A stretch of DNA of 9,366 nt, taken from NCBI GenBank assembly GCA_003250175.1, contig QKHD01000126.1:1-9366 (forward strand). The letters run 5' to 3'. The notes beneath the pieces are model-generated. The model did no database searches. It saw only the letters and a list, made by a program, of their open reading frames with translations, and had not been told where the DNA came from. This document shows positions 1 through 7,157 of the stretch, one piece after another. Each line of letters opens with the position of its first letter. Within the stretch, counting starts at the first letter, position 1. A program made the position numbers and the translations under genes. This DNA comes from Helicobacteraceae bacterium. GTDB lineage: Bacteria > Campylobacterota > Campylobacteria > Campylobacterales > SZUA-545.

Positions 1-1624
1 GGCTGACCAGCTCGACCCGCCCCTCGGCGGCTTCCTTGCCGACAATGATGGCGTAGGGGATACCGATCAGCTCATAGTCTTTCATCTTGAAGCCGATACG
101 GTCCTTGCGGTCATCCCAGAGGGTGCTGATTTTGGCGCTGTTTAGGCGGCTGTAGATCGCTTCGGAGAGTTCCATCTGCACCTCATCCTTGCCGTTGGCG
201 GTGACGACGTCCACCAGATAGGGGGCGCTTTCGATGGTCCACTTGCAGCCGTTTTCATCATGGTGCTGCTCGATAATGGCAGCGACCAGGCGGCTGACGC
301 CGATGCCGTAGGTTCCCATGACAAAGGGCTTGGACTTGCCGTTTTCATCCAGAAACTCCGCCTTGAGCGGCTCGGAGTAGCGCGTGCCCAGCTGGAAGAT
401 GTGCCCTACTTCGATCCCCTTGGTGTGGGTCAGGCTGCCGCCGCAGCAGGTGCAGACATCGCCCTTTTGCACGGCGGTCAGGTCGTCGTAATGCTTGGCT
501 TCGACGGTGATGCCCGTCATGTGGTAGCCGGCTTCGTTGGCACCGCAGATCATGTTGGCTTCGCCGCGCAGCTCCTCGTCCACCACCAGCATGACCGCCT
601 CCGGAAGATCAAAAATCCCCATGTAGCCCGGCACCAGTCCGGCGGATTTGAGTTCCTCTTCCGTCACATCCACCAGCTCGTTGGCGTTGGCGGCGTTGCA
701 GGCTTTGGTCTCTTCCAGCTCGTCGTCACCGCGGATGGCAAAGAGCACGATGGTGTCGTGATCATCGTAAAGGGCCTTCATGGCCACGGTTTTGACAAAA
801 CGGGACGCGGGCAGTTTAAAGAAGCTGCTCAGCTCCTCGATGCTGGTCACATCCGGAGTATGCACCTTCTCTGCCTTCATCGCCTCACCCGCCGGTACGA
901 CGCGTTTTTGGCGCTTGGCCGCTTCGATGTTGGCACCGTATTCGCAGGATTCGCAGACGACGATGGTGTCTTCACCGCTCTCCGCCAGTACCATGAACTC
1001 CTTGCTGCCGCTGCCGCCGATGGCGCCGCTGTCCGCTTCGACCACGCGGAAATCAAGCCCTAGACGTTTGAAAATCTTGCGGTAGCTGGACTCCATCAGT
1101 GCAAATTCGCGCTGCATGTCCTCCACGCTGGCGTGGAAACTGTACCCGTCTTTCATGACAAATTCGCGTCCGCGCATCAGACCAAACCGCGGGCGTGCCT
1201 CGTCGCGGAACTTCAGCCCCACCTGGTAGAGGTTCAGGGGCAGCTCTTTATAGCTCTTGACCCGGCCGCGTACCAGCTCGACCATCATCTCTTCGTGGGT
1301 CGGCCCCAGGACAAACCCGTTTTCGTGGCGGTCTTTAAACCGGAGCAGCTCTTTGCCGTATTTGAAATAACGGCCGCTCTCCTCCCACAGGGAAACCGGA
1401 GTGACAAAGCCCAGGCTCACCTTTTGTGCGCCCGCGGCGTCCATCTCTTCGCTCACAACCCGCTCGATGTTGTCAAGCACCCGCTTGCCCAAAGGCATCA
1501 GGTCATAAACCCCGGCGGCAACCTGGGTGATATACCCGCCGCGCAGCAGGTAGATGTGGGATGGCAGCACCGCCTCCTTGGGCGTCTCCTTCTGCGTAGG
1601 AATAAAGGCCTTGGAAAATTTCAT
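1..1624 (-). CDS. proS: Prolyl-tRNA synthetase, bacterial type (3' end cut by window edge)
   Basis: Charges tRNA-Pro with proline in the cytoplasm. The 541 visible residues read as a bacterial (E. coli-like) ProRS with an editing insertion. The class II motif 1 region is near residues 35-55. GPTHEE is at 107-112. Motif 2 (FRDEARPRFG and onward to MKDGYSF) is at 139-163, and motif 3 (GTYGIGVSRL) is at 437-446. The stretch between motifs 2 and 3 is the long editing domain. It carries two CxxC pairs (C224/C227 and C391/C394) that could bind metal. An HGTP-type anticodon-binding domain begins near 470. Family members are usually about 570 residues, so roughly 30 C-terminal residues lie beyond base 1. 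The ATG at 1624 shares the ATGA overlap with the hemA stop, and GAGGA (1634-1638) lies 9 nt upstream. It is the last visible gene of the operon and is probably translationally coupled to hemA. Confidence 0.97.
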   Translation of the reverse strand, partial: MKFSKAFIPTQKETPKEAVLPSHIYLLRGGYITQVAAGVYDLMPLGKRVLDNIERVVSEEMDAAGAQKVSLGFVTPVSLWEESGRYFKYGKELLRFKDRHENGFVLGPTHEEMMVELVRGRVKSYKELPLNLYQVGLKFRDEARPRFGLMRGREFVMKDGYSFHASVEDMQREFALMESSYRKIFKRLGLDFRVVEADSGAIGGSGSKEFMVLAESGEDTIVVCESCEYGANIEAAKRQKRVVPAGEAMKAEKVHTPDVTSIEELSSFFKLPASRFVKTVAMKALYDDHDTIVLFAIRGDDELEETKACNAANANELVDVTEEELKSAGLVPGYMGIFDLPEAVMLVVDEELRGEANMICGANEAGYHMTGITVEAKHYDDLTAVQKGDVCTCCGGSLTHTKGIEVGHIFQLGTRYSEPLKAEFLDENGKSKPFVMGTYGIGVSRLVAAIIEQHHDENGCKWTIESAPYLVDVVTANGKDEVQMELSEAIYSRLNSAKISTLWDDRKDRIGFKMKDYELIGIPYAIIVGKEAAEGRVELVS

Positions 1625-2919
1625 TGGTTTTCATCCTCTTTGGTGGTAGATTTGGGAACCAGCGTCAGCCGGTCCTGTTCGATGTCAAACAGACGTTTGA
1701 CCACATTGATCACCGCGTCCGCTTCGGGCTTGTCGGCGATCTCCTTGATGGCTACGGTGGGTTGGTGCAAAAAGGCGCTGAAGGCGTTGTGCAGCACCTG
1801 CGAAAGGCTCTTTTGGTACTCCGGAGGGATATACCCCTTGGCAACCGCCTTTTCGATCTCGTTTTTGGCCGCCTGCTGGGCGTTTTGGCGCAGGGCTTTG
1901 ATAATGGGGTCGACGGAGAGCGTATCGAGCCAGCTGAAAAAGCTGTTGGTGTATTCACCCACGACCTTGTAGGCCTTGGAGGCCTCCTCTTCCCTGAGGC
2001 TCATGTTTTTCTCCACCACGGTTTTCAGATCGTCCACGGTGTAGACCTTGATCTTTTCGCAGCGCTTGATGTCGATATCTCTAGGAACCGCCAGGTCGAA
2101 CCAGTAGCGGTTAAAGTCTTTTTCCACCACCATATCGTCGGTAATCACCGCGTGGGGTGCAGAAGTGGCGGTAAAAAAGATCCGGTGGGAGTTGATCAGG
2201 TTGGCCAGCTCCGAATAGGGGGCGACCACGATCTTGTCGGAAATCTCGGAAGCGACCTGGATCCCCTTGTCACGGTCGCGGCCCACGAGAATCACATTCA
2301 CCTCGTTGGCCACCAGGTGCTTCATGGTCAGCACGCTCATCTCCCCCGTACCAAAAACCACGGCGCTGAAACCGCCCAGGTTGCCGCCCAGGGCCTCCTT
2401 GGCCAGCACCACCGCCGCACTGGCGACGGAGACGGGGTTTTTGCCGATATCGGTGACGGACTTGATCTCCGCGGCACAGCGGAAAGCATGACCGAAAAGC
2501 CGGGAGAGCTTGGTTTTGCAAAACTGCTTCTCCTGGGCGTAGTTGTAGCTGTCGCGGAGCTGACCGATGATCTGGTTTTCTCCCACGACGATACTCTCCA
2601 GCGCCCCGGCGACGCTAAAGAGGTGCTTGACCGCCCCTTCGTCTTCAAAGACGTCGGCGCGGCCTTCGAGCTCGCTGCGATCGACGCCGGAGTGATTGTG
2701 CAGCGTCTCCATGACCCGTCCCAGGGCATCGGAAGGCTTGGTCGTGTTGACCACCACCTCCAGGCGGTTACAGGTGGAGATGACGACGCTCTCGTTAATG
2801 ACCGCGTTGTTCGTCAGCTCTTCCATGATCTTGGCCTGACGCTCCTGATCGAAGGAGAGCTTTTCGCGGATGGCGATATCGCTGTTTTTGTGGGAGAGGC
2901 TGACCAGAAGGTAGTGCAC
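1621..2919 (-). CDS. hemA: Glutamyl-tRNA reductase, GTG start
   Basis: Reduces glutamyl-tRNA to glutamate-1-semialdehyde with NADPH, the first committed step of the C5 route to haem. The protein is 432 residues, normal for the family. The N-terminal catalytic domain contains STCNRLE with the nucleophilic cysteine at 50, and GENQI at 113-117. The NADPH-binding domain has the glycine-rich FGTGEMS at 189-195 and the RD pair at 214-215. A helical dimerisation domain fills the C-terminus. The frame stays open upstream, but the start is taken as GTG 2919. The family begins with a short M-x-Y-x-x-V-S strand, matching MHYLLVS here, and AAGGAG (2926-2931) lies exactly 6 nt upstream. The G of that GTG is also the last base of the preceding TAG stop, and the 3' end overlaps proS by 4 bp, so coupled translation is likely. 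Confidence 0.96.
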   Translation of the reverse strand: MHYLLVSLSHKNSDIAIREKLSFDQERQAKIMEELTNNAVINESVVISTCNRLEVVVNTTKPSDALGRVMETLHNHSGVDRSELEGRADVFEDEGAVKHLFSVAGALESIVVGENQIIGQLRDSYNYAQEKQFCKTKLSRLFGHAFRCAAEIKSVTDIGKNPVSVASAAVVLAKEALGGNLGGFSAVVFGTGEMSVLTMKHLVANEVNVILVGRDRDKGIQVASEISDKIVVAPYSELANLINSHRIFFTATSAPHAVITDDMVVEKDFNRYWFDLAVPRDIDIKRCEKIKVYTVDDLKTVVEKNMSLREEEASKAYKVVGEYTNSFFSWLDTLSVDPIIKALRQNAQQAAKNEIEKAVAKGYIPPEYQKSLSQVLHNAFSAFLHQPTVAIKEIADKPEADAVINVVKRLFDIEQDRLTLVPKSTTKEDENQ

Positions 2920-3812
2920 TAATAGCTCCTTGTGATCATGGTCTGAATCAGACCCACCAGGGCCACATCGCCCCGGACACAGGCCATCGCCTCCTCTGCC
3001 AGCTCCTGGGCACGCTGCTTGGACTGTTCCACCGCACCGGTGATCCGGAGCTTCTCGCGCAGCCACGCCTCTTCGTCGGTGCTGAGATCTTTTTTAAAGA
3101 GCCCCAGCAGCGTGTTGCGGTCTGCCTCATTGAGCGCGTCGTACATCAGGATGTAAGGCAGCGTCGTCTTGCCCTCTTTGTAGTCGTTAAAGGCGGGTTT
3201 GCCCAGCGTCGCCGCATCCTGGGTGACATCGAGGATGTCGTCGATGATCTGATAGGCCAGACCCAGATTGCGCCCGAAGGTGGCATGGGCCTCGGCATCC
3301 TTACCCGCCAGCAGCGCCGCGCTGTAGGTGGTGGTCTCGATCAGGGAGGCCGTTTTGAGGTAGATCATGTTGTAGTAGGCATCCAGGTTGTGGTTAAAGG
3401 CGTTGCCCATGTCCACGTCGAGCAGCTCGCCAAGGGAGAGCTTGGTGACGGCGGAAGAGACGGACTTGGCGATGCGTTTGTCCATATCCACCAGCTCGAA
3501 AAAGGCCTTGGAGTAGAAGATATCGCCCAGCATGACGGCGTGTTTGTCCGAATAGAGCGCATTGATGGAGGGCTCGCCCCGGCGGGTCGTCGCCTCGTCG
3601 ATGACATCGTCATGCAGCAGGCTGGAAAGGTGGATGGTCTCGATAATGGCGGCTACCAAAGCGGCGTTTTCCGCCTCCGGAGCAATCATCTGCACCAGTC
3701 TGGCACGGAGCATTTTTCCCTTGGGAAGGCGGTCGTACATGGCGTCGACACTGGGGGTTTTCAGATCGTCAATGAAGCGTTTGACGAGGGTCGTTACGTC
3801 GGTCAGGTCCAA
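2919..3812 (-). CDS. ispB: All-trans polyprenyl diphosphate synthase (quinone side chain), TTG start
   Basis: Condenses isopentenyl diphosphate units onto an allylic diphosphate to make the long isoprenoid tail, most likely of menaquinone. The 297 residues have a lysine/arginine substrate patch near 31-38, the first aspartate-rich motif DDVID at 68-72 and the second, DDILD, at 191-195. The residue five before the first motif is serine rather than an aromatic. In this family that favours a long product (octaprenyl class) over farnesyl or geranylgeranyl, but the exact length cannot be read from sequence. The start is TTG 3812: AAGAGGA (3821-3827) sits 8 nt upstream, only 3 nt separate it from the preceding stop, and the N-terminal helix would be lost at the next ATG (residue 25). 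It overlaps hemA by one base. The symbol ispB follows common usage. Confidence 0.9.
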   Translation of the reverse strand: MDLTDVTTLVKRFIDDLKTPSVDAMYDRLPKGKMLRARLVQMIAPEAENAALVAAIIETIHLSSLLHDDVIDEATTRRGEPSINALYSDKHAVMLGDIFYSKAFFELVDMDKRIAKSVSSAVTKLSLGELLDVDMGNAFNHNLDAYYNMIYLKTASLIETTTYSAALLAGKDAEAHATFGRNLGLAYQIIDDILDVTQDAATLGKPAFNDYKEGKTTLPYILMYDALNEADRNTLLGLFKKDLSTDEEAWLREKLRITGAVEQSKQRAQELAEEAMACVRGDVALVGLIQTMITRSY

Positions 3813-3815
3813 TTC

Positions 3816-4211
3816 TTATTTCCTCTTCGCGTTGAGCGATCCCAGGGGATCATAGACGTAGACCGTGAAGTCGGCCTTTTTGTTTCCCTCTTGCATGCCG
3901 TTGAAAACCAGCATGAAATAGGGAGGCTCGCTATGATCGTCGGACCGCTGTTTGAGCGGTATCTTAAACGAATTTTGCTTGTAATCTTTGTAGAGCACGT
4001 TCTGGTAGGGAAAGCCGTCATAGCCGTAATGCATGACAAGCCCCCGGTTGATAAAAAGGGTCCAGCGGAAGTAAAGGGGTTTGCCCGTCACCTCGTAGAC
4101 CGCGTATTCGTCCTTGGCCAGGGAGAGTTTTTCTTCCTTGGCAAAATATCCTTCAGGCATGGCCCAGAGGGCCGCAAATGCAAGTAAGTAAAGCGCGACG
4201 GCTTTACTCAT
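3816..4211 (-). CDS. Small exported protein of unknown function
   Basis: I do not recognise a named domain. The 131-residue product starts with a short basic end and a hydrophobic stretch (residues 4-17, ending ALWA) that looks like a Sec signal peptide. Cleavage is likely after Ala17, leaving about 114 residues outside the cytoplasm. The mature part is rich in aromatics (many Tyr and Phe), lysine and acidic residues, has no cysteine, and alternates hydrophobic and polar residues as a small beta-rich fold would. The start is ATG 4209-4211, which overlaps the preceding gene by 8 bp. The ribosome site is weak, so translation probably depends on coupling. A comparable gene annotated as exported sits in the same place in Campylobacter (from memory, Cj0540). 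That synteny argues for a conserved envelope role, but none can be assigned. Confidence 0.85.
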   Translation of the reverse strand: MSKAVALYLLAFAALWAMPEGYFAKEEKLSLAKDEYAVYEVTGKPLYFRWTLFINRGLVMHYGYDGFPYQNVLYKDYKQNSFKIPLKQRSDDHSEPPYFMLVFNGMQEGNKKADFTVYVYDPLGSLNAKRK

Positions 4212-4467
4212 GCTGCCCGATCATGTTGGCCGTAACGTGAAGATAGAAGTTCTGCATCAGCTGCTCCATCTTCGCCGGGTCGGTGTGTTCGTAGGCGAGG
4301 ACTTTCCCCTCTAGCGACGCATCGTCCATCATCTCTTCCAGGACGGCAAGACGTTTAAAAAGCGCACTCAGTTCGTTCCGGACGACATTCCTGTTCATCG
4401 TACAGAGAATCTCGTAAAATTTATCTTCGGGCGTTTGGTTAAAGCCAAAAATATCATCGTTTATCAT
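4204..4467 (-). CDS. DUF2018 family protein, first gene of the operon
   Basis: An 87-residue acidic, mostly helical cytoplasmic protein with no signal peptide or membrane segment. The pattern (DDIFGF near residues 4-9, PEDKFYEI near 13-20, a leucine-rich helical middle, and a C-terminal helix ending in the GQHE tail) resembles DUF2018, a family I know mainly from Campylobacterota. Its function is unknown. The frame is open to 4506, but ATG 4467 is preferred: AGGA lies 9 nt upstream, homologues start at about this position, and the longer version would begin upstream of the predicted -10 box. An in-frame GTG directly upstream (4468-4470) is a less likely alternative. It overlaps the exported-protein gene by 8 bp and heads the operon containing ispB, hemA and proS. 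Confidence 0.85.
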   Translation of the reverse strand: MINDDIFGFNQTPEDKFYEILCTMNRNVVRNELSALFKRLAVLEEMMDDASLEGKVLAYEHTDPAKMEQLMQNFYLHVTANMIGQHE

Positions 4468-4496
4468 CACAGAAATTCCTAGTACAAAGTCCCTCG

Positions 4497-4505
4497 ATTT
4501 TAGCA
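4497..4505 (-). promoter_or_regulatory. Predicted extended -10 promoter for the DUF2018-ispB-hemA-proS operon
   Basis: Reading on the minus strand, TGC is followed directly by TAAAAT (4502 down to 4497), an extended -10 of the TGnTAtAAT type. No TTGACA-like -35 is present at 16-18 bp. That is usual for housekeeping promoters in Campylobacter and Helicobacter, which rely on an extended -10 with AT-rich upstream DNA. Transcription would start near 4490, giving a leader of about 20-25 nt before ATG 4467. This is a pattern match only. Confidence 0.5.
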
Positions 4506-4512
4506 CAAGGAG

Positions 4513-4520
4513 GTTTAAAC
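4513..4520. promoter_or_regulatory. Palindrome GTTTAAAC centred between divergent promoters
   Basis: A perfect 8-bp palindrome whose centre (4516.5) is exactly the midpoint between the minus-strand -10 (4497-4502) and the plus-strand -10 candidate (4531-4536). The dyad does not extend cleanly outward. It could be an operator contacting both promoters or simply AT-rich upstream promoter DNA. The function is unproven. Confidence 0.25.
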
Positions 4521-4530
4521 TCTTTTCCCT

Positions 4531-4536
4531 TATGAT
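4531..4536 (+). promoter_or_regulatory. Possible -10 box for the malic enzyme gene
   Basis: TATGAT matches the -10 consensus at 5 of 6 positions and is preceded by a T-rich run (4521-4530). No -35 is recognisable. It would give a leader of about 20 nt before ATG 4563, with the ribosome site AAGGA at 4550-4554. Confidence 0.35.
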
Positions 4537-4562
4537 TGAAAAAAAGATGAAGGAAACCCCGC

Positions 4563-5846
4563 ATGGAAATCACTTCCGAAGAGGCTTTGGCCTACCACCG
4601 CTACCCCAGACCCGGCAAGGTTGCCACGGTCAACACCAAATCCTTCGCCAGCCAGCGGGACCTGGCCACGGCCTACACCCCGGGGGTGGCGATCCCCTGC
4701 AAGGCCATCGAGGCCGATCCCGCCGCCGCCTATGACTACACCGCCAAGGGCAACCTGGTGGCGGTCATCACCAACTCCACCGCGGTTTTGGGCCTGGGCG
4801 ATATCGGCACCCTGGCGGGCAAGCCGGTTATGGAGGGCAAGGGGGTGCTCTTTAAGGAGTTTGCGGATGTGGATGTCTTCGACATCGAAGTGACCCACAA
4901 AGATCCGGAGAAGTTCTGCGAAACCGTGGAGGCGATCGCCCCCACCTTTGGCGGCATTAACCTCGAAGACATCAAGGCTCCGGAGTGTTTTATCATCGAA
5001 GAACGCCTTAAACGCACCCTCGATATTCCCGTCATGCACGACGACCAGCACGGCACCGCCATCGTCGCCGGCGCCGCCCTGCTCAATGCCGTGGAGCTGG
5101 CGGGCAAACGGATTGACAAGATTAGGGTCGTCATCAACGGTGCCGGAGCCGCCGCCATCGCCTGCGGCCACTTTATCAAAAGCCTGGGGGTAACCCAGGT
5201 CATCATGTGCGACTCCAAGGGCGTGGTCAAGCACTCCCGAACCGACCTCAACCCCTACAAGGCGGCCTTTGCCATTGAGACCGACATGAATATCCTGGCC
5301 GAGGCGATTCAGGGAGCGGACTGCTTTTTCGGCCTCTCCAAGGCGGGTGCGCTGAGCGATATCATGGTTGCCACCATGGCGGACAATCCGCTCATTTTTG
5401 CCATGGCTAACCCCACTCCGGAGATCATGCCAGACGCCGTCAAGGCGATCCGGAGCGACGCCATCATGGCTACGGGACGCAGCGATTTTCCCAACCAGAT
5501 CAACAACGTTCTGGGCTTTCCCTTTATCTTCAGGGGAGCGCTGGACGTGCGGGCCAGTGCCATTAACGAGGAGATGAAAATCGCCGCGGCCAGGGCGCTG
5601 GCGGCGTTGGCCAAAGAGCCCGTGCCCGAATCGGTACAGGCCATCTACGGACGGCCGCTGCACTTCTGTGCCGACTACATTATTCCCACGCCCTTTGACC
5701 CAAGGCTGCTTGGCAAAGTAGCCGGTGCGGTGGCCCAAGCGGCGGTTGAAAGTGGTGTGGCACGGATGGATACCTCCGGATTTAACCGGGAAGCGTATGA
5801 AAAAGAGCTGGCGGAACGGATAGAATCGGGACTGAAAAAGGGATAG
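4563..5846 (+). CDS. Malic enzyme, short single-domain form (malate to pyruvate + CO2)
   Basis: Oxidatively decarboxylates malate to pyruvate with NAD(P)+, supplying pyruvate and reducing power from the C4 pool. The 427 residues show YTPGVA with the catalytic tyrosine at 38, and EGKGVLFKEF with the catalytic lysine at 93. Metal ligands fall in NLEDI (E135, D136) and HDDQHGT (D161). A Rossmann motif NGAGAAA is at 192-198, followed by MCDSKG near 215-220, then TGRSDFPNQINN from 304. E. coli MaeB (about 760 residues) carries a C-terminal phosphotransacetylase-like domain that is absent here, so this is the compact bacterial type. The choice between NAD and NADP cannot be settled by eye. ATG 4563 has AAGGA 8 nt upstream. 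The gene stands alone, divergent from the haem/quinone operon and convergent with argG. Confidence 0.95.
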   Translation: MEITSEEALAYHRYPRPGKVATVNTKSFASQRDLATAYTPGVAIPCKAIEADPAAAYDYTAKGNLVAVITNSTAVLGLGDIGTLAGKPVMEGKGVLFKEFADVDVFDIEVTHKDPEKFCETVEAIAPTFGGINLEDIKAPECFIIEERLKRTLDIPVMHDDQHGTAIVAGAALLNAVELAGKRIDKIRVVINGAGAAAIACGHFIKSLGVTQVIMCDSKGVVKHSRTDLNPYKAAFAIETDMNILAEAIQGADCFFGLSKAGALSDIMVATMADNPLIFAMANPTPEIMPDAVKAIRSDAIMATGRSDFPNQINNVLGFPFIFRGALDVRASAINEEMKIAAARALAALAKEPVPESVQAIYGRPLHFCADYIIPTPFDPRLLGKVAGAVAQAAVESGVARMDTSGFNREAYEKELAERIESGLKKG

Positions 5847-5852
5847 GAAAGA

Positions 5853-5870
5853 CCCCGGCGGGTGCCGGGG
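5853..5870. terminator. Hairpin between convergent malic enzyme and argG genes
   Basis: CCCCGGC and GCCGGGG form a perfect 7-bp GC-rich stem with a four-base loop, 6 bp after the malic enzyme stop and 8 bp after the argG stop. On the minus strand it is followed by TCTTTCC, a weak U-tract that would favour ending argG transcripts. On the plus strand there is no T-run. It probably serves as a shared terminator, more efficient in the argG direction. Confidence 0.6.
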
Positions 5871-5878
5871 CGTGGTGA

Positions 5879-7096
5879 TTACTTCTTGCGGTTTTGACCC
5901 TCGATGATGAATCGCAGAGCGTTAAGGCGGATAAAGCCTTCCGCATCTTTCTGGTTGTAGACTTCGTCGGCTTCGAAGGTAGAGTGGGCTTCGGAAAAGA
6001 GGCTGTACTCGGACTCACGGCCTACGACCATGACGTTGCCTTTGTAGAGTTTCAGACGCACCTTGCCGGTGACGAATTTCTGGGTTTCGTCGATGGCGGC
6101 CTGGAGCATTTTGCGCTCGGCACCATACCAGTACCCGTTGTAGATCATCTTGGCGTAGCGTGGCATCAGCTCATCTTTGAGGTGGCCGGCTTCGCGGTCC
6201 ATGGTCAGAGACTCCATCGCTCGGTGGGCTTTAAGCATGATGGTACCGCCGGGTGTTTCGTAGCAGCCGCGGGCTTTCATACCGACGTAGCGGTTTTCCA
6301 CGATGTCGATACGGCCGATGCCGTGTTTGTTGCCGTATTCGTTCAGCTTGGTCAGCATGGTCGCAGGGCTGAGGGCTTCGCCGTTGAGTTTAACGGGGTC
6401 GCCGCTTTTGTATTCGATCTCGATGTATTCGGGCGTATCCGGAGCGTTTTCAGGGGAGACGGACCATCTCCACATGCTCTCTTCCGGTTCGTTCATGGGG
6501 TTTTCCAGGTGCTCACCCTCATAGGAGATGTGCAGGAGGTTGGCGTCCATGGAGTAAGGTTTTGCCTGACCGCGGTTTTCGATCGGAATCCCGTGTTTGT
6601 CGGCAAAGGCCAGCAGAGAGGTTCGGGAGTTCATGTCCCACTCTCGCCAGGGAGCGATCACAGCGATGCTCGGATCAAAGCTCAGATAACCCAGCTCGAA
6701 ACGAACCTGGTCATTTCCTTTTCCGGTTGCGCCGTGCGCAACGGCGTCGGCACCGACTTGTTTGGCGATCTCCATCTGGCGTTTGGCGATCAAAGGACGG
6801 GCGATGGAGGTACCCAGCAGGTATTCGCCCTCATAGATGGCGTTGGCGCGGAACATCGGGAAAACGAAGTCTCGGACAAACTCTTCACGCAGGTCGTCGA
6901 TAAAGATGTTTTCCGGTTTGATTCCCAGTTTCAGCGCTTTTTGACGAGCAGGTTCGAGCTCTTCACCCTGACCCAGGTCCGCAGTAAAGGTTACCACTTC
7001 ACAGCCGTACTCGTCTTCGAGCCATTTGAGGATAATAGAGGTATCCAGGCCTCCGGAGTAGGCAAGAACACATTTTTTAATGTCGCGTTTTTTCAT
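5879..7096 (-). CDS. argG: Argininosuccinate synthase
   Basis: Joins citrulline and aspartate, using ATP, to make argininosuccinate in the penultimate step of arginine synthesis. The 405 residues match the usual family length of about 400. The N-terminal ATP pyrophosphatase loop SGGLDTS is at 14-20. GTSIARPLIAK (95-105) and HGATGKGNDQVRFE (121-134) are the family signatures for substrate and nucleotide binding. The C-terminal part ends in a helical multimerisation segment. ATG 7096 has AAAGGA (7102-7107) 5 nt upstream. The gene follows hisD by 38 bp on the same strand but has a strong-looking promoter of its own, so it need not depend on hisD transcription. I see no truncation or missing residue. 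Confidence 0.97.
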   Translation of the reverse strand: MKKRDIKKCVLAYSGGLDTSIILKWLEDEYGCEVVTFTADLGQGEELEPARQKALKLGIKPENIFIDDLREEFVRDFVFPMFRANAIYEGEYLLGTSIARPLIAKRQMEIAKQVGADAVAHGATGKGNDQVRFELGYLSFDPSIAVIAPWREWDMNSRTSLLAFADKHGIPIENRGQAKPYSMDANLLHISYEGEHLENPMNEPEESMWRWSVSPENAPDTPEYIEIEYKSGDPVKLNGEALSPATMLTKLNEYGNKHGIGRIDIVENRYVGMKARGCYETPGGTIMLKAHRAMESLTMDREAGHLKDELMPRYAKMIYNGYWYGAERKMLQAAIDETQKFVTGKVRLKLYKGNVMVVGRESEYSLFSEAHSTFEADEVYNQKDAEGFIRLNALRFIIEGQNRKK

Positions 7097-7112
7097 CTTA
7101 ATCCTTTAATCA

Positions 7113-7124
7113 CCAAAATTTTGG
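7113..7124. promoter_or_regulatory. 12-bp palindrome CCAAAATTTTGG near the argG transcription start
   Basis: A perfect palindrome lying 5 bp downstream of the argG -10 box and overlapping the predicted start point (near 7122). One further C:G pair occurs outside a single mismatch (7111/7126). The position is what one expects of a repressor operator. It does not resemble the E. coli ARG box (TGAAT...ATTCA). No protein can be assigned. Confidence 0.35.
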
Positions 7125-7128
7125 CGGA

Positions 7129-7157
7129 ATTATATTATTTTTTTAATCGCAGTTCAA
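7129..7157 (-). promoter_or_regulatory. Sigma-70 type promoter for argG
   Basis: On the minus strand TTGAAC (7157-7152), a 17-bp spacer and a perfect TATAAT (7134-7129). The -35 lies in the last codons of hisD and the -10 begins immediately after the hisD stop. The spacer near the -10 is A-rich. Predicted start near 7122, leader about 26 nt. Confidence 0.7.

Noticed and set aside
1624..2922. Plus-strand open frame of 432 codons opposite hemA
   Set aside because: Mirror frame of hemA with no family resemblance; the hemA motifs fix the true strand.
2920..3066. Longer HemA starting at 3066
   Set aside because: The extra residues are the out-of-frame reading of the polyprenyl synthase gene and have no family match; GTG 2919 has an ideal ribosome site.
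4468..4506. 13-residue N-terminal extension of the DUF2018 protein
   Set aside because: It would start upstream of the predicted -10 box, lacks a ribosome site and is not part of the family pattern.
4530..5738. Minus-strand open frame of 402 codons opposite the malic enzyme
   Set aside because: Gly/His/Val-rich antisense translation with no motif; the plus-strand protein has a complete malic enzyme active site.
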